Assembly (NCBI GenBank): GCA_947642745.1
Contig: CANRTU010000006.1
Span: 20,222-84,221, forward strand
DNA from: an uncultured Eubacterium sp.
GTDB taxonomy: Bacteria; Bacillota; Clostridia; Lachnospirales; Lachnospiraceae
Length of the DNA stretch: 64,000 nucleotides
Reading direction: 5' to 3'
A program made the translations under genes and the position numbers. The notes under the pieces were generated by a model. The model did no database searches and was not told the origin of the DNA. It saw nothing but the letters and a program-made list of their open reading frames with translations. Shown piece after piece: positions 27,268-36,884 of the stretch. Numbering within the stretch: the first letter of the stretch is position 1; the number at the start of each line of letters is the position of its first letter.

Positions 27268-28318
27268 GTGTTTCCTCTATATAATTCAAAAAAATATTTT
27301 CAAGTGTTTGATTAATCTCTACAGGATACACTACTAAATGACTTCTTCTATCCAATAACGCAAAATGGAGTATATTTCCCCTTACTTTCTTATCTGTATG
27401 GATAATCGCAAATAATTCTTTTGGATTTTCAATGATTACCTCTTCTGTAATAAAAGCTTTTTTGATCAAAGATTTTATTTCCAGATAATAACTTCTATCT
27501 ATTAATCCTTCTTTCCAGGCAATATAATTCGCTACATCAATTCCCCATATAACTCCTTTTCCATGCGGAACTACATTCTTAGTATACGCTTCAAGGGCAT
27601 GGCCGAATGTATGTCCATAATTCAGCACCCGTCGCAAATCGGATTCAAATTCATCTATCTCAATAATCTTTTTTTTCACCAATAATCCTTTTTTTATATA
27701 CTCCTCCAGCTGCGTACAGGGAATAAACGTTTTCTCATTTTTTAACTCATTATAAAAAGTCTCACCATCTGTCAGAGAAAATTTTAGCAATTCTCCCCAT
27801 CCGTTTAAGTAATCTTCCTCTGACAATGTATGTATAAAATGAGTATCAATAATAATTTCCCCGGGCGGATAAAAAACTCCAATCTGATTCTTATATGGTC
27901 CAAAATTTATCCCGCTCTTCCCTCCGATACAGGAATCACACATAGACAATAAAGTAGTTGGAAAAAATATCCAGTCCACATTCCGTAAAAATAAATTACT
28001 GGCAACCGCCACTACGTCCTGTGTAATTCCACCACCAAAACAAATAACCTTCCAGTTTTTTTTCATATTTAATTTTTGAAAAAAAGACAAAAGATCCATA
28101 ACAGTGTCCATATTTTTGTGATTTTCAGTAGCATCAAAAAAATAAATCTTTTGCTTGTCTATAACCTGAAATTTTTCCTTATACAACCGATACACGTTTT
28201 TATCAATAACATAAACGGCTGTATCAGTCACAGCAGACAAATTTTCCACAAAATCTTCCGTAAAACAAACCTTATAATCGTGCAAACCTGAATTAATCTG
28301 AATTGTATCCATATCCAT
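27248..28318 (-). CDS. 3-dehydroquinate-synthase-like sugar-phosphate cyclase
   Basis: 356 residues with the DHQS fold. NAD-binding CFGGGITQDVVAVASNLFLR and the family signature WIFFPTTLLSMCDSCIGGKSGINFG are present. Zinc ligands are the Glu of WGELLKFSL, the first His of GHTFGHALE and the His of VVPHGKGV. The sugar-locus setting, coupled to an FGGY kinase and an SDR, argues against housekeeping aroB; relatives in natural-product and glycan loci cyclise sedoheptulose-7-phosphate or glucose-6-phosphate. I infer a cyclase for an unusual cyclitol or keto-sugar. ATG at 28318 follows AGGAGAACAAATGT. Confidence 0.8.
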   Translation of the reverse strand: MDMDTIQINSGLHDYKVCFTEDFVENLSAVTDTAVYVIDKNVYRLYKEKFQVIDKQKIYFFDATENHKNMDTVMDLLSFFQKLNMKKNWKVICFGGGITQDVVAVASNLFLRNVDWIFFPTTLLSMCDSCIGGKSGINFGPYKNQIGVFYPPGEIIIDTHFIHTLSEEDYLNGWGELLKFSLTDGETFYNELKNEKTFIPCTQLEEYIKKGLLVKKKIIEIDEFESDLRRVLNYGHTFGHALEAYTKNVVPHGKGVIWGIDVANYIAWKEGLIDRSYYLEIKSLIKKAFITEEVIIENPKELFAIIHTDKKVRGNILHFALLDRRSHLVVYPVEINQTLENIFLNYIEETHEYYSD

Positions 28319-28368
28319 ACATTTGTTCTCCTGTATTTTCTTGTAAAATCCTGATTTTCAATACCGTA

Positions 28369-29037
28369 TTATTGTGATGTATATCCTCCGTCTACTATTA
28401 TCTTTTGTCCTGTCAGATATGTATTGCTCTCTCCTGCCAGATAGCAGATTACGCCTGCAATTTCGTCTGGCTGTGCCATACGCCCCAGCGGAATCTTTTT
28501 TTCAATTTCATGAATTTGTTCCTTTGTATTATTTTTATACGTTAATTCTGTAAGTGCAAATCCCGGACAAACTGTGTTTACTAATATATTATACCCACCA
28601 AGCTCTACAGCCAGCGTTTTCGTAATGCCATGTATTCCATGCTTTGTCATGCTATATACGATACGGCCGTGTTTGGACACAACCCCCCAGACTGATCCAA
28701 TATTGATAATTCTTCCATACCTGTTTTTCTTCATAGATGGCACAAATGCACGTAAGAGCAATAATGGCGATATTAAATTAACACGCATGGAACGCTCTAT
28801 CTCATCATCTGTCACATTTTCTATATCGTTAACTTCGTTGATCCCCGCATTATTGATTAAAATATCATAAGAATCATTTTTATGTAATTCCAAAAATTTT
28901 TCTACTGAAATAATGGATGATAAATCCATTTCTTCTCTGGTGGGGGCATATACGTCATAACCCATTTGCACAAATTTTTCCACAACTGCCTGTCCAATTC
29001 CTCTGCTCCCACCTGTTACAAATGCAGTTTTTTTCAT
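28369..29037 (-). CDS. Short-chain dehydrogenase/reductase (classical SDR)
   Basis: 222 residues. NAD(P)-binding TGGSRGIGQAV at the N-terminus, NNAGI, catalytic Ser-Tyr-Lys with Y-S-M-T-K-H-G, and the C-terminal GQKIIVDGGYTSQ of classical SDRs. Slightly shorter than the usual ~245. It sits between the ThDP enzyme and the cyclase-like gene with short gaps, so it probably reduces a keto intermediate of the same sugar. FabG-like activity cannot be excluded from sequence alone. Confidence 0.88.
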   Translation of the reverse strand: MKKTAFVTGGSRGIGQAVVEKFVQMGYDVYAPTREEMDLSSIISVEKFLELHKNDSYDILINNAGINEVNDIENVTDDEIERSMRVNLISPLLLLRAFVPSMKKNRYGRIINIGSVWGVVSKHGRIVYSMTKHGIHGITKTLAVELGGYNILVNTVCPGFALTELTYKNNTKEQIHEIEKKIPLGRMAQPDEIAGVICYLAGESNTYLTGQKIIVDGGYTSQ

Positions 29038-29072
29038 TCCCTGTCCTTTCTCTGTTCATTTCCCGAAATCCT

Positions 29073-30884
29073 TTACACCTGTCTTTTCCATTCCGCACTC
29101 ACTTGTATATACTCGTCTCTATCCAGAAATGGCGCCATGTCATCCATTGAAGGAGAAATAATTCTGCCATCCTGAAGTACTTTGGAAGAAGCCTTCGGAG
29201 CAAATTCCTGCCGTTCATCCACGAACACTTCACAAACAGCCATCCCCTCTTCTTCCAAAACACGGTCTATGATTTCCTCTGCACTATCCTGCTTCCGAAT
29301 ATAAAAATATGGTATGTCAAATGCCCCCGCAAGTTTTTGATAATCCGGAATCGCTACGCCACTTTTCAAATCCACACCTGCTAAAGGTTCTCCAAAATTA
29401 CGAAGCTGTGTCTGACGAATGGAATGATATCCATTATTATTATAGATAAATATTTTTACATTCAGGCCATAGTATTTCATAGTTGGTAATTCCTGAATAT
29501 TCATCATAATACTTCCATCGCCTTCCAGACAAATTACCCGCCTTCCCTTTAACGCTACCGCAGCACCCAGGGCTGCCGGTAACCCGTACCCCATAGCCGC
29601 ACAACCAGAATTGCAAAGCATTCTCTGCCCCTGTTTCAGTTCGCTTACCTGTATTGGGACAACACAGGCGCTACCATTACTACAGACGATTGTATCATCA
29701 TATTCCAGGCTGCCATACAGATAATGTGTAAATACATAAGGGTTAATATTTGTTTCTGACTGGAAATAGGATTCTGCGACAACCGGATACCTCATTTTAA
29801 TATTCTGGCACCATTCCAGCCAGATATCATGCCGCCCAGGTCTTGTATATTTACACTCTAACATCGCACTAATGACATCCGAAACATCTGCGCATACCGG
29901 CCAGTCTGGCTGGTATGTAGGCTTATATAACTCCTCCTTCTCAATATCAACCATTATCTTATATGCATTTTTTGCAAAATCTCCTTTTTCGTAACCTACC
30001 ATTCTTACATTCATACGACATCCCAGCGACAACAGGCAGTCACACTGTTGTAATACAAAATTGCCCGCTCTGGTACCAACGGTACCCGGAACACCGATAT
30101 AATAATCACTAGTATAAGAAAGCAGATCATTTGCTGCCCATGCTGTTACAACCGGAATTTTTAATTTATCTGCCAATTTTAAAAATAAATCTCCAGAATG
30201 ACTATATCGAATGCCATTTCCCGCAAGTATAAGCGGAGCTTTCGCCTGCGAAATCCTGTTTAAAATATACTCTGCCTGTGTACCGGCATACTTTTTCCTC
30301 TCCGGACAGCTTTCTTCTTCTGGATGAAAATGAACTAATTGTTCTGTCTCAATCCTGCTCCCCTGAATATCTAACGGTATATCCAGCCAGCAAGGCCCGC
30401 CTTTTCCTTTTTTACTTAAATACAGCGCCTTTTCCAGATGATAAGCAATTTTATTTTTGTCCTTGACCATAACACAGTATTTTGTAAAATTTCTGGCACA
30501 CTGGACAATATTAAATTCCTGATCTCCTAACTGCCTGATGTGCAATTCAGGATGATTTTCCGTGGTCATTTCCAGTTTCACCTGTCCGGAAATAACAAGC
30601 ATTGGTATCGAATCCAGCCAGCCACCTGCCACCCCTGTAATCGCATTCGTACCCCCGGGACCACTGGTGACACATACGCATGCCAGCTTTCCTGTCAGTC
30701 TGGTATATGCTTCCGCCGCAATCGCACTTGCCTGCTCGTGATGATTATAAATACATTCAAGATCTTCGTTATGTCCAAAAGCATCGTTTAAATGCATGGC
30801 GCCTCCACCAGTAACGGTAAAAACATGCTCTATTCCACATCTTACTAAAAAATCAGCAATGTAATCCGATATTTTTTGAACCAT
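29073..30884 (-). CDS. Thiamine-diphosphate-dependent enzyme (acetolactate-synthase/YerE-like)
   Basis: 603 residues in three ThDP domains. Catalytic Glu in YNHHEQASAIAAEAY (about residue 50). A central domain with GVPGTVGTRAGN. A ThDP-binding motif CLEGDGSIMMNIQELPTMKYYGLNVKIFIYNNNGYHSI. Enzymes of this type in CDP-3,6-dideoxysugar loci (YerE of Yersinia) decarboxylate pyruvate and add a two-carbon acetyl unit to the 4-keto carbon. With rfbF/G/H in this locus, I infer such a branching reaction. A biosynthetic acetolactate synthase is less likely because no ilvN regulatory subunit is nearby. Start at 30884 is supported by AAAGGGG; the frame extends upstream without a ribosome-binding site. 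Confidence 0.85.
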   Translation of the reverse strand: MVQKISDYIADFLVRCGIEHVFTVTGGGAMHLNDAFGHNEDLECIYNHHEQASAIAAEAYTRLTGKLACVCVTSGPGGTNAITGVAGGWLDSIPMLVISGQVKLEMTTENHPELHIRQLGDQEFNIVQCARNFTKYCVMVKDKNKIAYHLEKALYLSKKGKGGPCWLDIPLDIQGSRIETEQLVHFHPEEESCPERKKYAGTQAEYILNRISQAKAPLILAGNGIRYSHSGDLFLKLADKLKIPVVTAWAANDLLSYTSDYYIGVPGTVGTRAGNFVLQQCDCLLSLGCRMNVRMVGYEKGDFAKNAYKIMVDIEKEELYKPTYQPDWPVCADVSDVISAMLECKYTRPGRHDIWLEWCQNIKMRYPVVAESYFQSETNINPYVFTHYLYGSLEYDDTIVCSNGSACVVPIQVSELKQGQRMLCNSGCAAMGYGLPAALGAAVALKGRRVICLEGDGSIMMNIQELPTMKYYGLNVKIFIYNNNGYHSIRQTQLRNFGEPLAGVDLKSGVAIPDYQKLAGAFDIPYFYIRKQDSAEEIIDRVLEEEGMAVCEVFVDERQEFAPKASSKVLQDGRIISPSMDDMAPFLDRDEYIQVSAEWKRQV

Positions 30885-30929
30885 TTCTCTAATCCCCTTT
30901 AAAATTTCATACTTATCTGTCGTTATCAC

Positions 30930-30965
30930 AGAGCGTATTTGAAAAACGCTTCCCACAAAATGGAA
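30930..30965 (+). repeat. REP-like short repeat, copy G (partial)
   Basis: AGAGCGTATTTGAAAAACGCTTCCC lies between the aldolase and ThDP genes. It matches the conserved head of the repeat family; the tail is absent or diverged. Confidence 0.45.
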
Positions 30966-31008
30966 AATTCAAATGGCTGGAATGAATTTTGTCACGCTCT
31001 ACGGCCAC

Positions 31009-32634
31009 TTACAGCAATAATTCAGAAATATATTTACTCTCTGTCAAAAACATAATATCCATATCATTCTTTGTGGTCTTTCTAAAATCCACATACATAT
31101 CACGGATTTCCTCATTCAGCTCCTGCCACTTTTTTCCGGGATTAATATATGGGAGCGCCGCATCCGCATAAGTATCCGCATACACATCTCCAAAACCATC
31201 AAAACCAGCCACAGCCACATGTCTGATATGAAGCCTGTTCAAAAGACGCAAAAACATAATGCCCGCATTGTCAGAATGCTGCCATCCCCGTTTCACAAGA
31301 AAGTTATAATTCACAATCATTTCTAAAGGACCAGGCTGCGTCTTAATACTGGATGCCAGTATTTTCCAGCAGTTCTGAAAGACGTCTGTATATACTTCAG
31401 CTATATAATCATAACGGATCTGATTGCTGAAGAATAAATAATCATATGTATATTCCCGTAATACCGAATTAATCCCCACAACGACCGGCTGATATTTATC
31501 TATATACGCCTTAATCTGTTCTTTTTTAGTCAGAACAGACTTTCCCGGGAATAAAAGCAGTATGATCCTGTCAGCAAAAGCTTTTTGCAGTTTTTCCATT
31601 GCCGCTTCGTCATCAATACTACTATTCAGATAATCCATCAGTTTTTGCTCCAGTAAATCATAGTCATATTTTTTCCGGTCAGCAGGAGGTAAGGATTCGA
31701 TAATATTGCGCATCGCCCTTGCATTTGTCCGATGACTATCCAGCAGATACATAATATTATTCACATGCGCACCATACATTCCCGCTATAAAATATGGCGT
31801 GGAATATCCCCATTTATAATTCTCCTGAAAATAAACCATATAAGTATCAATGGCATCCAGGATGACATTCATATCATAATTGCAGTGATATTTGCGGTTT
31901 AAAAATGAAGCGACCAGTTCTGTTGTCGCATTTCCCGCTCCTCTTCCCATACCGCACAGACTCGCATCTACAACCATATTTCTTCCTGTTTTCTCCAGCT
32001 GGCGGACAAACGCCATCGTAAGAGAAAAAGAAAGCTGCTGATTATTATGGGAATGGAATCCCAGCTTAATATCTTTATCCAGACTGCTGTCCAGGATCGA
32101 TATAATATGCTCCAGGTCCTCCGCATACATAACGCCAAACGTATCTACAACAGACAGACATACCGGTTTTATCTGATTGATCTCCTCCGCAAGCGCATAC
32201 AGTTCCTCATCACAATAGCCTGATGTATTGGCTGCCTGAAAAAACACCTGATATCCTCTTTTTTTAATCTCTTTGCCTACCGCTATACCTTCGGGGAACT
32301 TTTCCCTGGGGAACACTACCCGGATCGCATCCACTGACTGCCCGTCATTTTCCGGCAGATACTTCAGATCGTACCTGTCCCAGTCAATCATGGCCAGATA
32401 TATCGTATGCTTACTCTTTTCTGAAATATATGATTTCAGGTCTGAAGGAACATGAAAAAAGGAAGATCCATCCTGATGCGGCGTATTTTTAAGCCACCCA
32501 CATTCAATCATCTCAATATTCGCATCCTGCATTTTCCGGATAATACCCTTTATTGCCGGGACCCCGAATTTTGCGTCTACGATATAAGCCCCATCTCTCA
32601 ATGTACAATCCAGCATCTGAATTCTATTGTCCAT
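31009..32634 (-). CDS. HMGL-type (DRE-TIM) pyruvate aldolase with a C-terminal extension
   Basis: 541 residues. The first ~280 form a DRE-TIM barrel: LDCTLRDGAY, ECGWLK, VVDTFGVMYAEDL and the metal-binding HSHNNQ, as in 4-hydroxy-2-oxovalerate aldolase and relatives. The next ~100 residues resemble the helical communication domain. The last ~180 (VVVGINSVLREYTYDYLFFSNQIRYDYI) look like a Rossmann-like domain of unknown role. Its place between rfbH and the ThDP gene suggests a C-C bond step in building the sugar, using pyruvate or releasing it. ATG at 32634 follows AAAGGAGAGATACAA. Confidence 0.82.
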   Translation of the reverse strand: MDNRIQMLDCTLRDGAYIVDAKFGVPAIKGIIRKMQDANIEMIECGWLKNTPHQDGSSFFHVPSDLKSYISEKSKHTIYLAMIDWDRYDLKYLPENDGQSVDAIRVVFPREKFPEGIAVGKEIKKRGYQVFFQAANTSGYCDEELYALAEEINQIKPVCLSVVDTFGVMYAEDLEHIISILDSSLDKDIKLGFHSHNNQQLSFSLTMAFVRQLEKTGRNMVVDASLCGMGRGAGNATTELVASFLNRKYHCNYDMNVILDAIDTYMVYFQENYKWGYSTPYFIAGMYGAHVNNIMYLLDSHRTNARAMRNIIESLPPADRKKYDYDLLEQKLMDYLNSSIDDEAAMEKLQKAFADRIILLLFPGKSVLTKKEQIKAYIDKYQPVVVGINSVLREYTYDYLFFSNQIRYDYIAEVYTDVFQNCWKILASSIKTQPGPLEMIVNYNFLVKRGWQHSDNAGIMFLRLLNRLHIRHVAVAGFDGFGDVYADTYADAALPYINPGKKWQELNEEIRDMYVDFRKTTKNDMDIMFLTESKYISELLL

Positions 32635-32738
32635 TTGTATCTCTCCTTTTTGTCACCCACACTGCTTTACCAGATCTTTATCCTTCCAGACTGCCCTTTG
32701 TTTTCACAATATTATATGGCCGGATAAAATATTTATCT

Positions 32739-34088
32739 TCAATTTCTTACCGCATCTGTCAGCGTCTGCGCCACATAATCAATTTCCGCATCCGACATCC
32801 CCGGATACACACCGACCCAGAAACTGTTTTCCATGATATAATCGCTTACCGCAAGTCCGCCGGCAATCCGGTAAATACCTTCCTGCGGACTTCCCGCAAG
32901 ACACGGCTGCTTTGTCAGGTTGCCCGCAAAAAGGAGCCGTGTCTGTATACCGTGCGTTTCCAGATAGTCCAGTATTTCATCCCTTGTTCTTCCGCTTACG
33001 GGTTTCACACTGATTAAAAAACCAAACCAGGACGGATTGCTGTTTTCTGCCTCCTGCGGCAAGAGTAATACGTCTTCCACGCATTCCAGCGCACGGCGCA
33101 GCCTCTGCCAGTTATACCTGCGTTTTTCTATGAAATCCGGCAGTTTCTTCAGCTGCTCTACTCCGATTGCAGCCTGCAAATCCGTCATTTTCAAATTATA
33201 TCCAAAATGGCTGTATACATATTTGTGATCGTAGCCCTTCGGGAGTTCTCCATGCTGTCCGTCATAACGGTGTCCGCAACAATTATCCTCTCCGGGCGGA
33301 CAGGCACAGTCCCTCCCCCAGTCACGGTAAGACAATATCAGCCGGTGCAGCAGCGGATTGTCTGTATATACGCAGCCACCCTCTCCCATCGTCATATGGT
33401 GCGGCGGGTAAAAACTGCATGTCCCGATATCGCCCCATGTACCCGTATATTTGCAGACGCCGTCTACCGTGCAGACAGAGCCAAGTGCATCGCAGTTATC
33501 CTCAATCAGCCACAGATTATGCCTCCCGCAAAATTCCATGACTGCTTTTACATCAAAGGGGTTCCCAAGCGTATGCGCCACCATGACTGCTTTTGTCTTT
33601 GACGAACAGGCCTCTTCCAGTTTCGATACGTCTATATTATATTGCGGAATTGTAAGATCTATAAAAACAGGGACCGCCCCGTATTGAACAATCGGCGCAA
33701 CCGTCGTCGGAAATCCGCAGGCAGCCGTAATAACCTCATCACCTTTTTTTATCCGGCGCTCCCCAAGCTCCGGTGCTGTCAGCGCCATAAAAGCAATCAG
33801 GTTTGCAGACGAGCCGCTGTTTACCAGATGTACATATTTCGTGCCTATCCATTGCGCAAACTCCTGTTCAAACTGCCTGGTAAAACGCCCTGCCGTAAGC
33901 CAGAAATCCAGCACTGCGTCCGTAAGCCCGCACATCTCTTTTTCATCATACACACGAGCGGCGTAAACAATCCGCCTGCCCGGTGCAAATGCCTCTTTTT
34001 GCGCCGGCTGCTTAAAGGCATGGTAATATTCCTCTACCATTTTTTTTATTTCTAAACGTGCTTCCTGTTCGCTGCCCCATCTTTCCAT
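32739..34088 (-). CDS. rfbH: CDP-4-keto-6-deoxyglucose 3-dehydrase (RfbH/DdhC, DegT fold)
   Basis: 449 residues of the DegT/DnrJ/EryC1 aminotransferase fold. The usual PLP-binding Lys is replaced by His in TCSFYPPHHMTMGEGG, the hallmark of the E1 dehydrase class. Cysteines near DWGRDCACPPGEDNCCGH match the [2Fe-2S] site of RfbH proteins. It removes the C3 hydroxyl from CDP-4-keto-6-deoxyglucose together with an E3 reductase, which I do not find in this window. Start at 34088 has GAGGTGGACGAA upstream; a GTG three codons earlier is an alternative. The flanking rfbG and rfbF support the call. Confidence 0.93.
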   Translation of the reverse strand: MERWGSEQEARLEIKKMVEEYYHAFKQPAQKEAFAPGRRIVYAARVYDEKEMCGLTDAVLDFWLTAGRFTRQFEQEFAQWIGTKYVHLVNSGSSANLIAFMALTAPELGERRIKKGDEVITAACGFPTTVAPIVQYGAVPVFIDLTIPQYNIDVSKLEEACSSKTKAVMVAHTLGNPFDVKAVMEFCGRHNLWLIEDNCDALGSVCTVDGVCKYTGTWGDIGTCSFYPPHHMTMGEGGCVYTDNPLLHRLILSYRDWGRDCACPPGEDNCCGHRYDGQHGELPKGYDHKYVYSHFGYNLKMTDLQAAIGVEQLKKLPDFIEKRRYNWQRLRRALECVEDVLLLPQEAENSNPSWFGFLISVKPVSGRTRDEILDYLETHGIQTRLLFAGNLTKQPCLAGSPQEGIYRIAGGLAVSDYIMENSFWVGVYPGMSDAEIDYVAQTLTDAVRN

Positions 34089-34235
34089 TTCGTCCACCTC
34101 ATTTAAACCTTTGTATAATACTCATGGGCGTTGAATCTGCCTTCTGGTCAGATTCCCGGCGATCCGGCACGCCTCTGCCCACAGCTTCTTAAACCGGCGT
34201 TATCCGGCGAACTTTCATGTCCGCCGGTATAAAAG

Positions 34236-35309
34236 CTAAAGTGTTCCATCCACATGTTCCGCCTGACTCCAATATTGTGTAATCTGCCGCCGCATACATG
34301 CCGCCGGGTCATCTCCAGCCATATAACACTTTACCCATTCCACAGTCCTGTCTACCGCAATGCGGATATCCCATACAGGTCTCCAGCCAGTCGCCGCCCT
34401 GATCTTCGAACAGTCAAGCTTTAGAAAGCCCGCTTCATGCGGTCCGTTATCCCCCTGCGCATGCCAGGAACATCCGTCCCCCCACGCCCTGCAAAAGTAT
34501 TCTGCCAGTTCACCAGTCGTAATGCAGCTGCTATCCTCCGGCCCTACATTATATGCGCACGACAGGGAACTATCCCTGGCCTGTCCTTCCGCAATCAGAA
34601 GATATGCCGACAACGGTTCCAGCACATGCTGGTAGGGGCGTACCGACGCAGGATTGCGCACCACAATTTCTTTCCCGGACATCGCCGCCCTGATGCAGTC
34701 CGGCACTATGCGGTCTTTGGAAAAATCCCCTCCGCCGATTACATTGCCTGCCCTTGCGGTAGACACGGCGACTCCCTGCTGCCGCAAAAAAGACTTCTGG
34801 TAGCTGTGGGTAACCATCTCCGCACATGATTTACTGTTCGAATACGGGTCATAACCATCCAGCGCATCTGTTTCACGGTATCCCCAGGGCCATTCCCTGT
34901 TGTCATACACTTTGTCTGTCGTCACATTCAAAAAAGAGCATACCCGGCTGCCCTTTCGTATGCATTCACAAATATGTACCGTACCAAGCACATTAGTTTC
35001 ATATGTATATACCGGATTCTGATAAGATTCCCGTACAACAGGCTGCGCCGCAAGATGAAATACCACCTCAGGCCCGCTTTCTTCAAATGCCCGGTACAAA
35101 GCGTCAAAATCCCTGATATCCCCATAAACGGCGCGCATCCCATCTTCCACACCTGCCAGTGAAAACAACGACGGACTCCGGGGCGGCAGGGCATAACCCG
35201 TCACGTCCGCTCCCAGCTTTTTGAGGATCATGCACAGCCAGCTCCCTTTAAACCCGGTGCATCCGGTTACAAATACTTTTTTTCCTTTATACCAGGATGT
35301 CTTTTTCAT
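34236..35309 (-). CDS. rfbG: CDP-glucose 4,6-dehydratase
   Basis: 357 residues, an extended SDR. NAD site VFVTGCTGFKGSWLCMIL; catalytic YSNSK (YDPYSNSKSCAEMV) with the TTDKVYDN segment typical of RfbG; AGNVIGGGDFSKDRIVPD; and SVRPYQHVLEPLSAYLLIAEG. It converts CDP-glucose into CDP-4-keto-6-deoxyglucose, the substrate of RfbH. Full length. The 146-base gap to rfbH shows nothing notable. Confidence 0.95.
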   Translation of the reverse strand: MKKTSWYKGKKVFVTGCTGFKGSWLCMILKKLGADVTGYALPPRSPSLFSLAGVEDGMRAVYGDIRDFDALYRAFEESGPEVVFHLAAQPVVRESYQNPVYTYETNVLGTVHICECIRKGSRVCSFLNVTTDKVYDNREWPWGYRETDALDGYDPYSNSKSCAEMVTHSYQKSFLRQQGVAVSTARAGNVIGGGDFSKDRIVPDCIRAAMSGKEIVVRNPASVRPYQHVLEPLSAYLLIAEGQARDSSLSCAYNVGPEDSSCITTGELAEYFCRAWGDGCSWHAQGDNGPHEAGFLKLDCSKIRAATGWRPVWDIRIAVDRTVEWVKCYMAGDDPAACMRRQITQYWSQAEHVDGTL

Positions 35310-35576
35310 CTGTTATCATTCCTTTCCAGGCTGTACACCGGTTCTTTCTTAAATTTTGGATATTTTGTATTTGCCAGTAATTTAAATTTTGCCAGAAATA
35401 TAATGTACCGGCAAAACTGCATCTGACAGCATTTCCAAACATGAGAAAGAACCTGTGTACCTTCTGTTATCCCTTTATTATCTTATAGGAAAGTGCGTGA
35501 AATCTGATAAAAAGCACTGCGGGCAGGATCGCAGGGTCTGCCCTGTTTTACCGGGCACAGCGGCGTAAGCAGCCTT
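35310..35576 (-). other. Gap between the GT-C gene and rfbG with a long inverted repeat
   Basis: 267 bases without a gene. About 24 bases at 35328-35352 (CAGGCTGTACACCGGTTCTTTCTTA) pair with 35440-35464 with a few mismatches, enclosing ~88 bases of AT-rich sequence. It would fold in the leader of rfbG. No known riboswitch recognised. Confidence 0.45.
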
Positions 35577-36884
35577 TCATGTCCCTTCTTTCCACACCCA
35601 GACAAAAAAAAGGAAAAACGCAAGCACAGCCACTGCCGACACAAGATAAGGCTCTGCCAGCCCCCTGTGGTATTCTGTCCAGGGATATACAAGATAATCC
35701 ATGCCCACGACCAGAATATACACAGCCGAATATAACAGCGCACACCAGAATCGCCCCTTTGTCTGCTTCAGTACGAAGGCAGACAGCAGCAGAAACACAA
35801 CCGGATACAGGTACCGGGACATCATTTTGACTGCAAACGTATAAGTCCCGGCTACCAGAACTGCCGCCACAAGCGGATATGCATCGTATACGCCCTTTCT
35901 GTGCCAGAATAGTACAATAACCGCCGCTACTAGTAATACAAGAAACAATGTCCCCCATGCATGACAGGATAATAACCCGAATTTTTCTTCCACCGGAACC
36001 TGGTTGAACCCTGCCAGCATCCAGAAGTTGCAGGCATTCTGGCTGCCTTTACCAAAGCTCTGGATACTGCTGGTAAAATTATTCCAGAAGCCTCCCTGCC
36101 CTGTTCCGCCATTTTGCGGCAGCAACGGCAGATAGGAAACAAAAATAGCGGCAATTGCCAGCAGGCCGCCTGTCAGTTTTTTCCAGAAGTTTCTCCAGCA
36201 AAACCCGTTTCCAAAAACCTGCCAGGCTGTCGCAAGTAAGACAAGCGGCGTAAGGAATACCGCCTGCAATTTTAACAATACCGAAGCCGCAAAGCAAAAA
36301 TAGGCGGCAATCAGCTTCTTTTTCGCAAGTAAAAAAACCGTAAACACCAGAAATCCAATATAAAGCATGTCCACCTGACAGACAAAAGCCGTCGTAAATA
36401 ACACGGCCGGATTCATCAGGGACAGATAACAAACAAGGCATTCTCTGCCCTGTTTTCCTTCCCCGTTTTCCATACAGCGGCAGCACAGCCATACAACCAG
36501 AAATTCCATCAGGATACAGGGAAATCTGATGGCAAACACAAACGCCCGCATCCCTGCATCTATCGGAATGCCAGTGAGCCGCATTACCAGATAAACGATA
36601 TAATATATGAGCCAGAAAAGCGGCGGGTAGGAAATCCCGCCTCTGGCATAAAGCCCCCGTATGGATCCATCCGCAAATGCCTCCATCATATGCTGGAAAT
36701 CTCCCGCATCTCCAAAAGATGAATAGGACGCCAGCTTCAGGCTGAAAAAAGACGCAAATAAAATCATGAGAAGCTCCGCTAAAAATAAACGTCCCTCATG
36801 CTTTTCCCTCTGTACATAGATATAAAATCCTGTCCCCCCTGCCACATAGATAACTGCCGCCATGCATACCCACACGAACATCAT
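35577..36884 (-). CDS. Polytopic GT-C-type glycosyltransferase
   Basis: 435 residues with about ten membrane helices. The first outer loop has the acidic motif SFGDAGDFQHMMEAFADG and SYPPLFWLIYY, as in Alg9/PIG-M-like GT-C transferases (DUF2029-type). Its start overlaps the rfbF stop by four bases (ATGA), which couples the two genes. It probably transfers a lipid-phosphate-linked sugar in the extracytoplasmic space; donor and acceptor unknown. It lacks the GLUG tail of the two larger GTs of this locus. Confidence 0.75.
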   Translation of the reverse strand: MMFVWVCMAAVIYVAGGTGFYIYVQREKHEGRLFLAELLMILFASFFSLKLASYSSFGDAGDFQHMMEAFADGSIRGLYARGGISYPPLFWLIYYIVYLVMRLTGIPIDAGMRAFVFAIRFPCILMEFLVVWLCCRCMENGEGKQGRECLVCYLSLMNPAVLFTTAFVCQVDMLYIGFLVFTVFLLAKKKLIAAYFCFAASVLLKLQAVFLTPLVLLATAWQVFGNGFCWRNFWKKLTGGLLAIAAIFVSYLPLLPQNGGTGQGGFWNNFTSSIQSFGKGSQNACNFWMLAGFNQVPVEEKFGLLSCHAWGTLFLVLLVAAVIVLFWHRKGVYDAYPLVAAVLVAGTYTFAVKMMSRYLYPVVFLLLSAFVLKQTKGRFWCALLYSAVYILVVGMDYLVYPWTEYHRGLAEPYLVSAVAVLAFFLFFVWVWKEGT

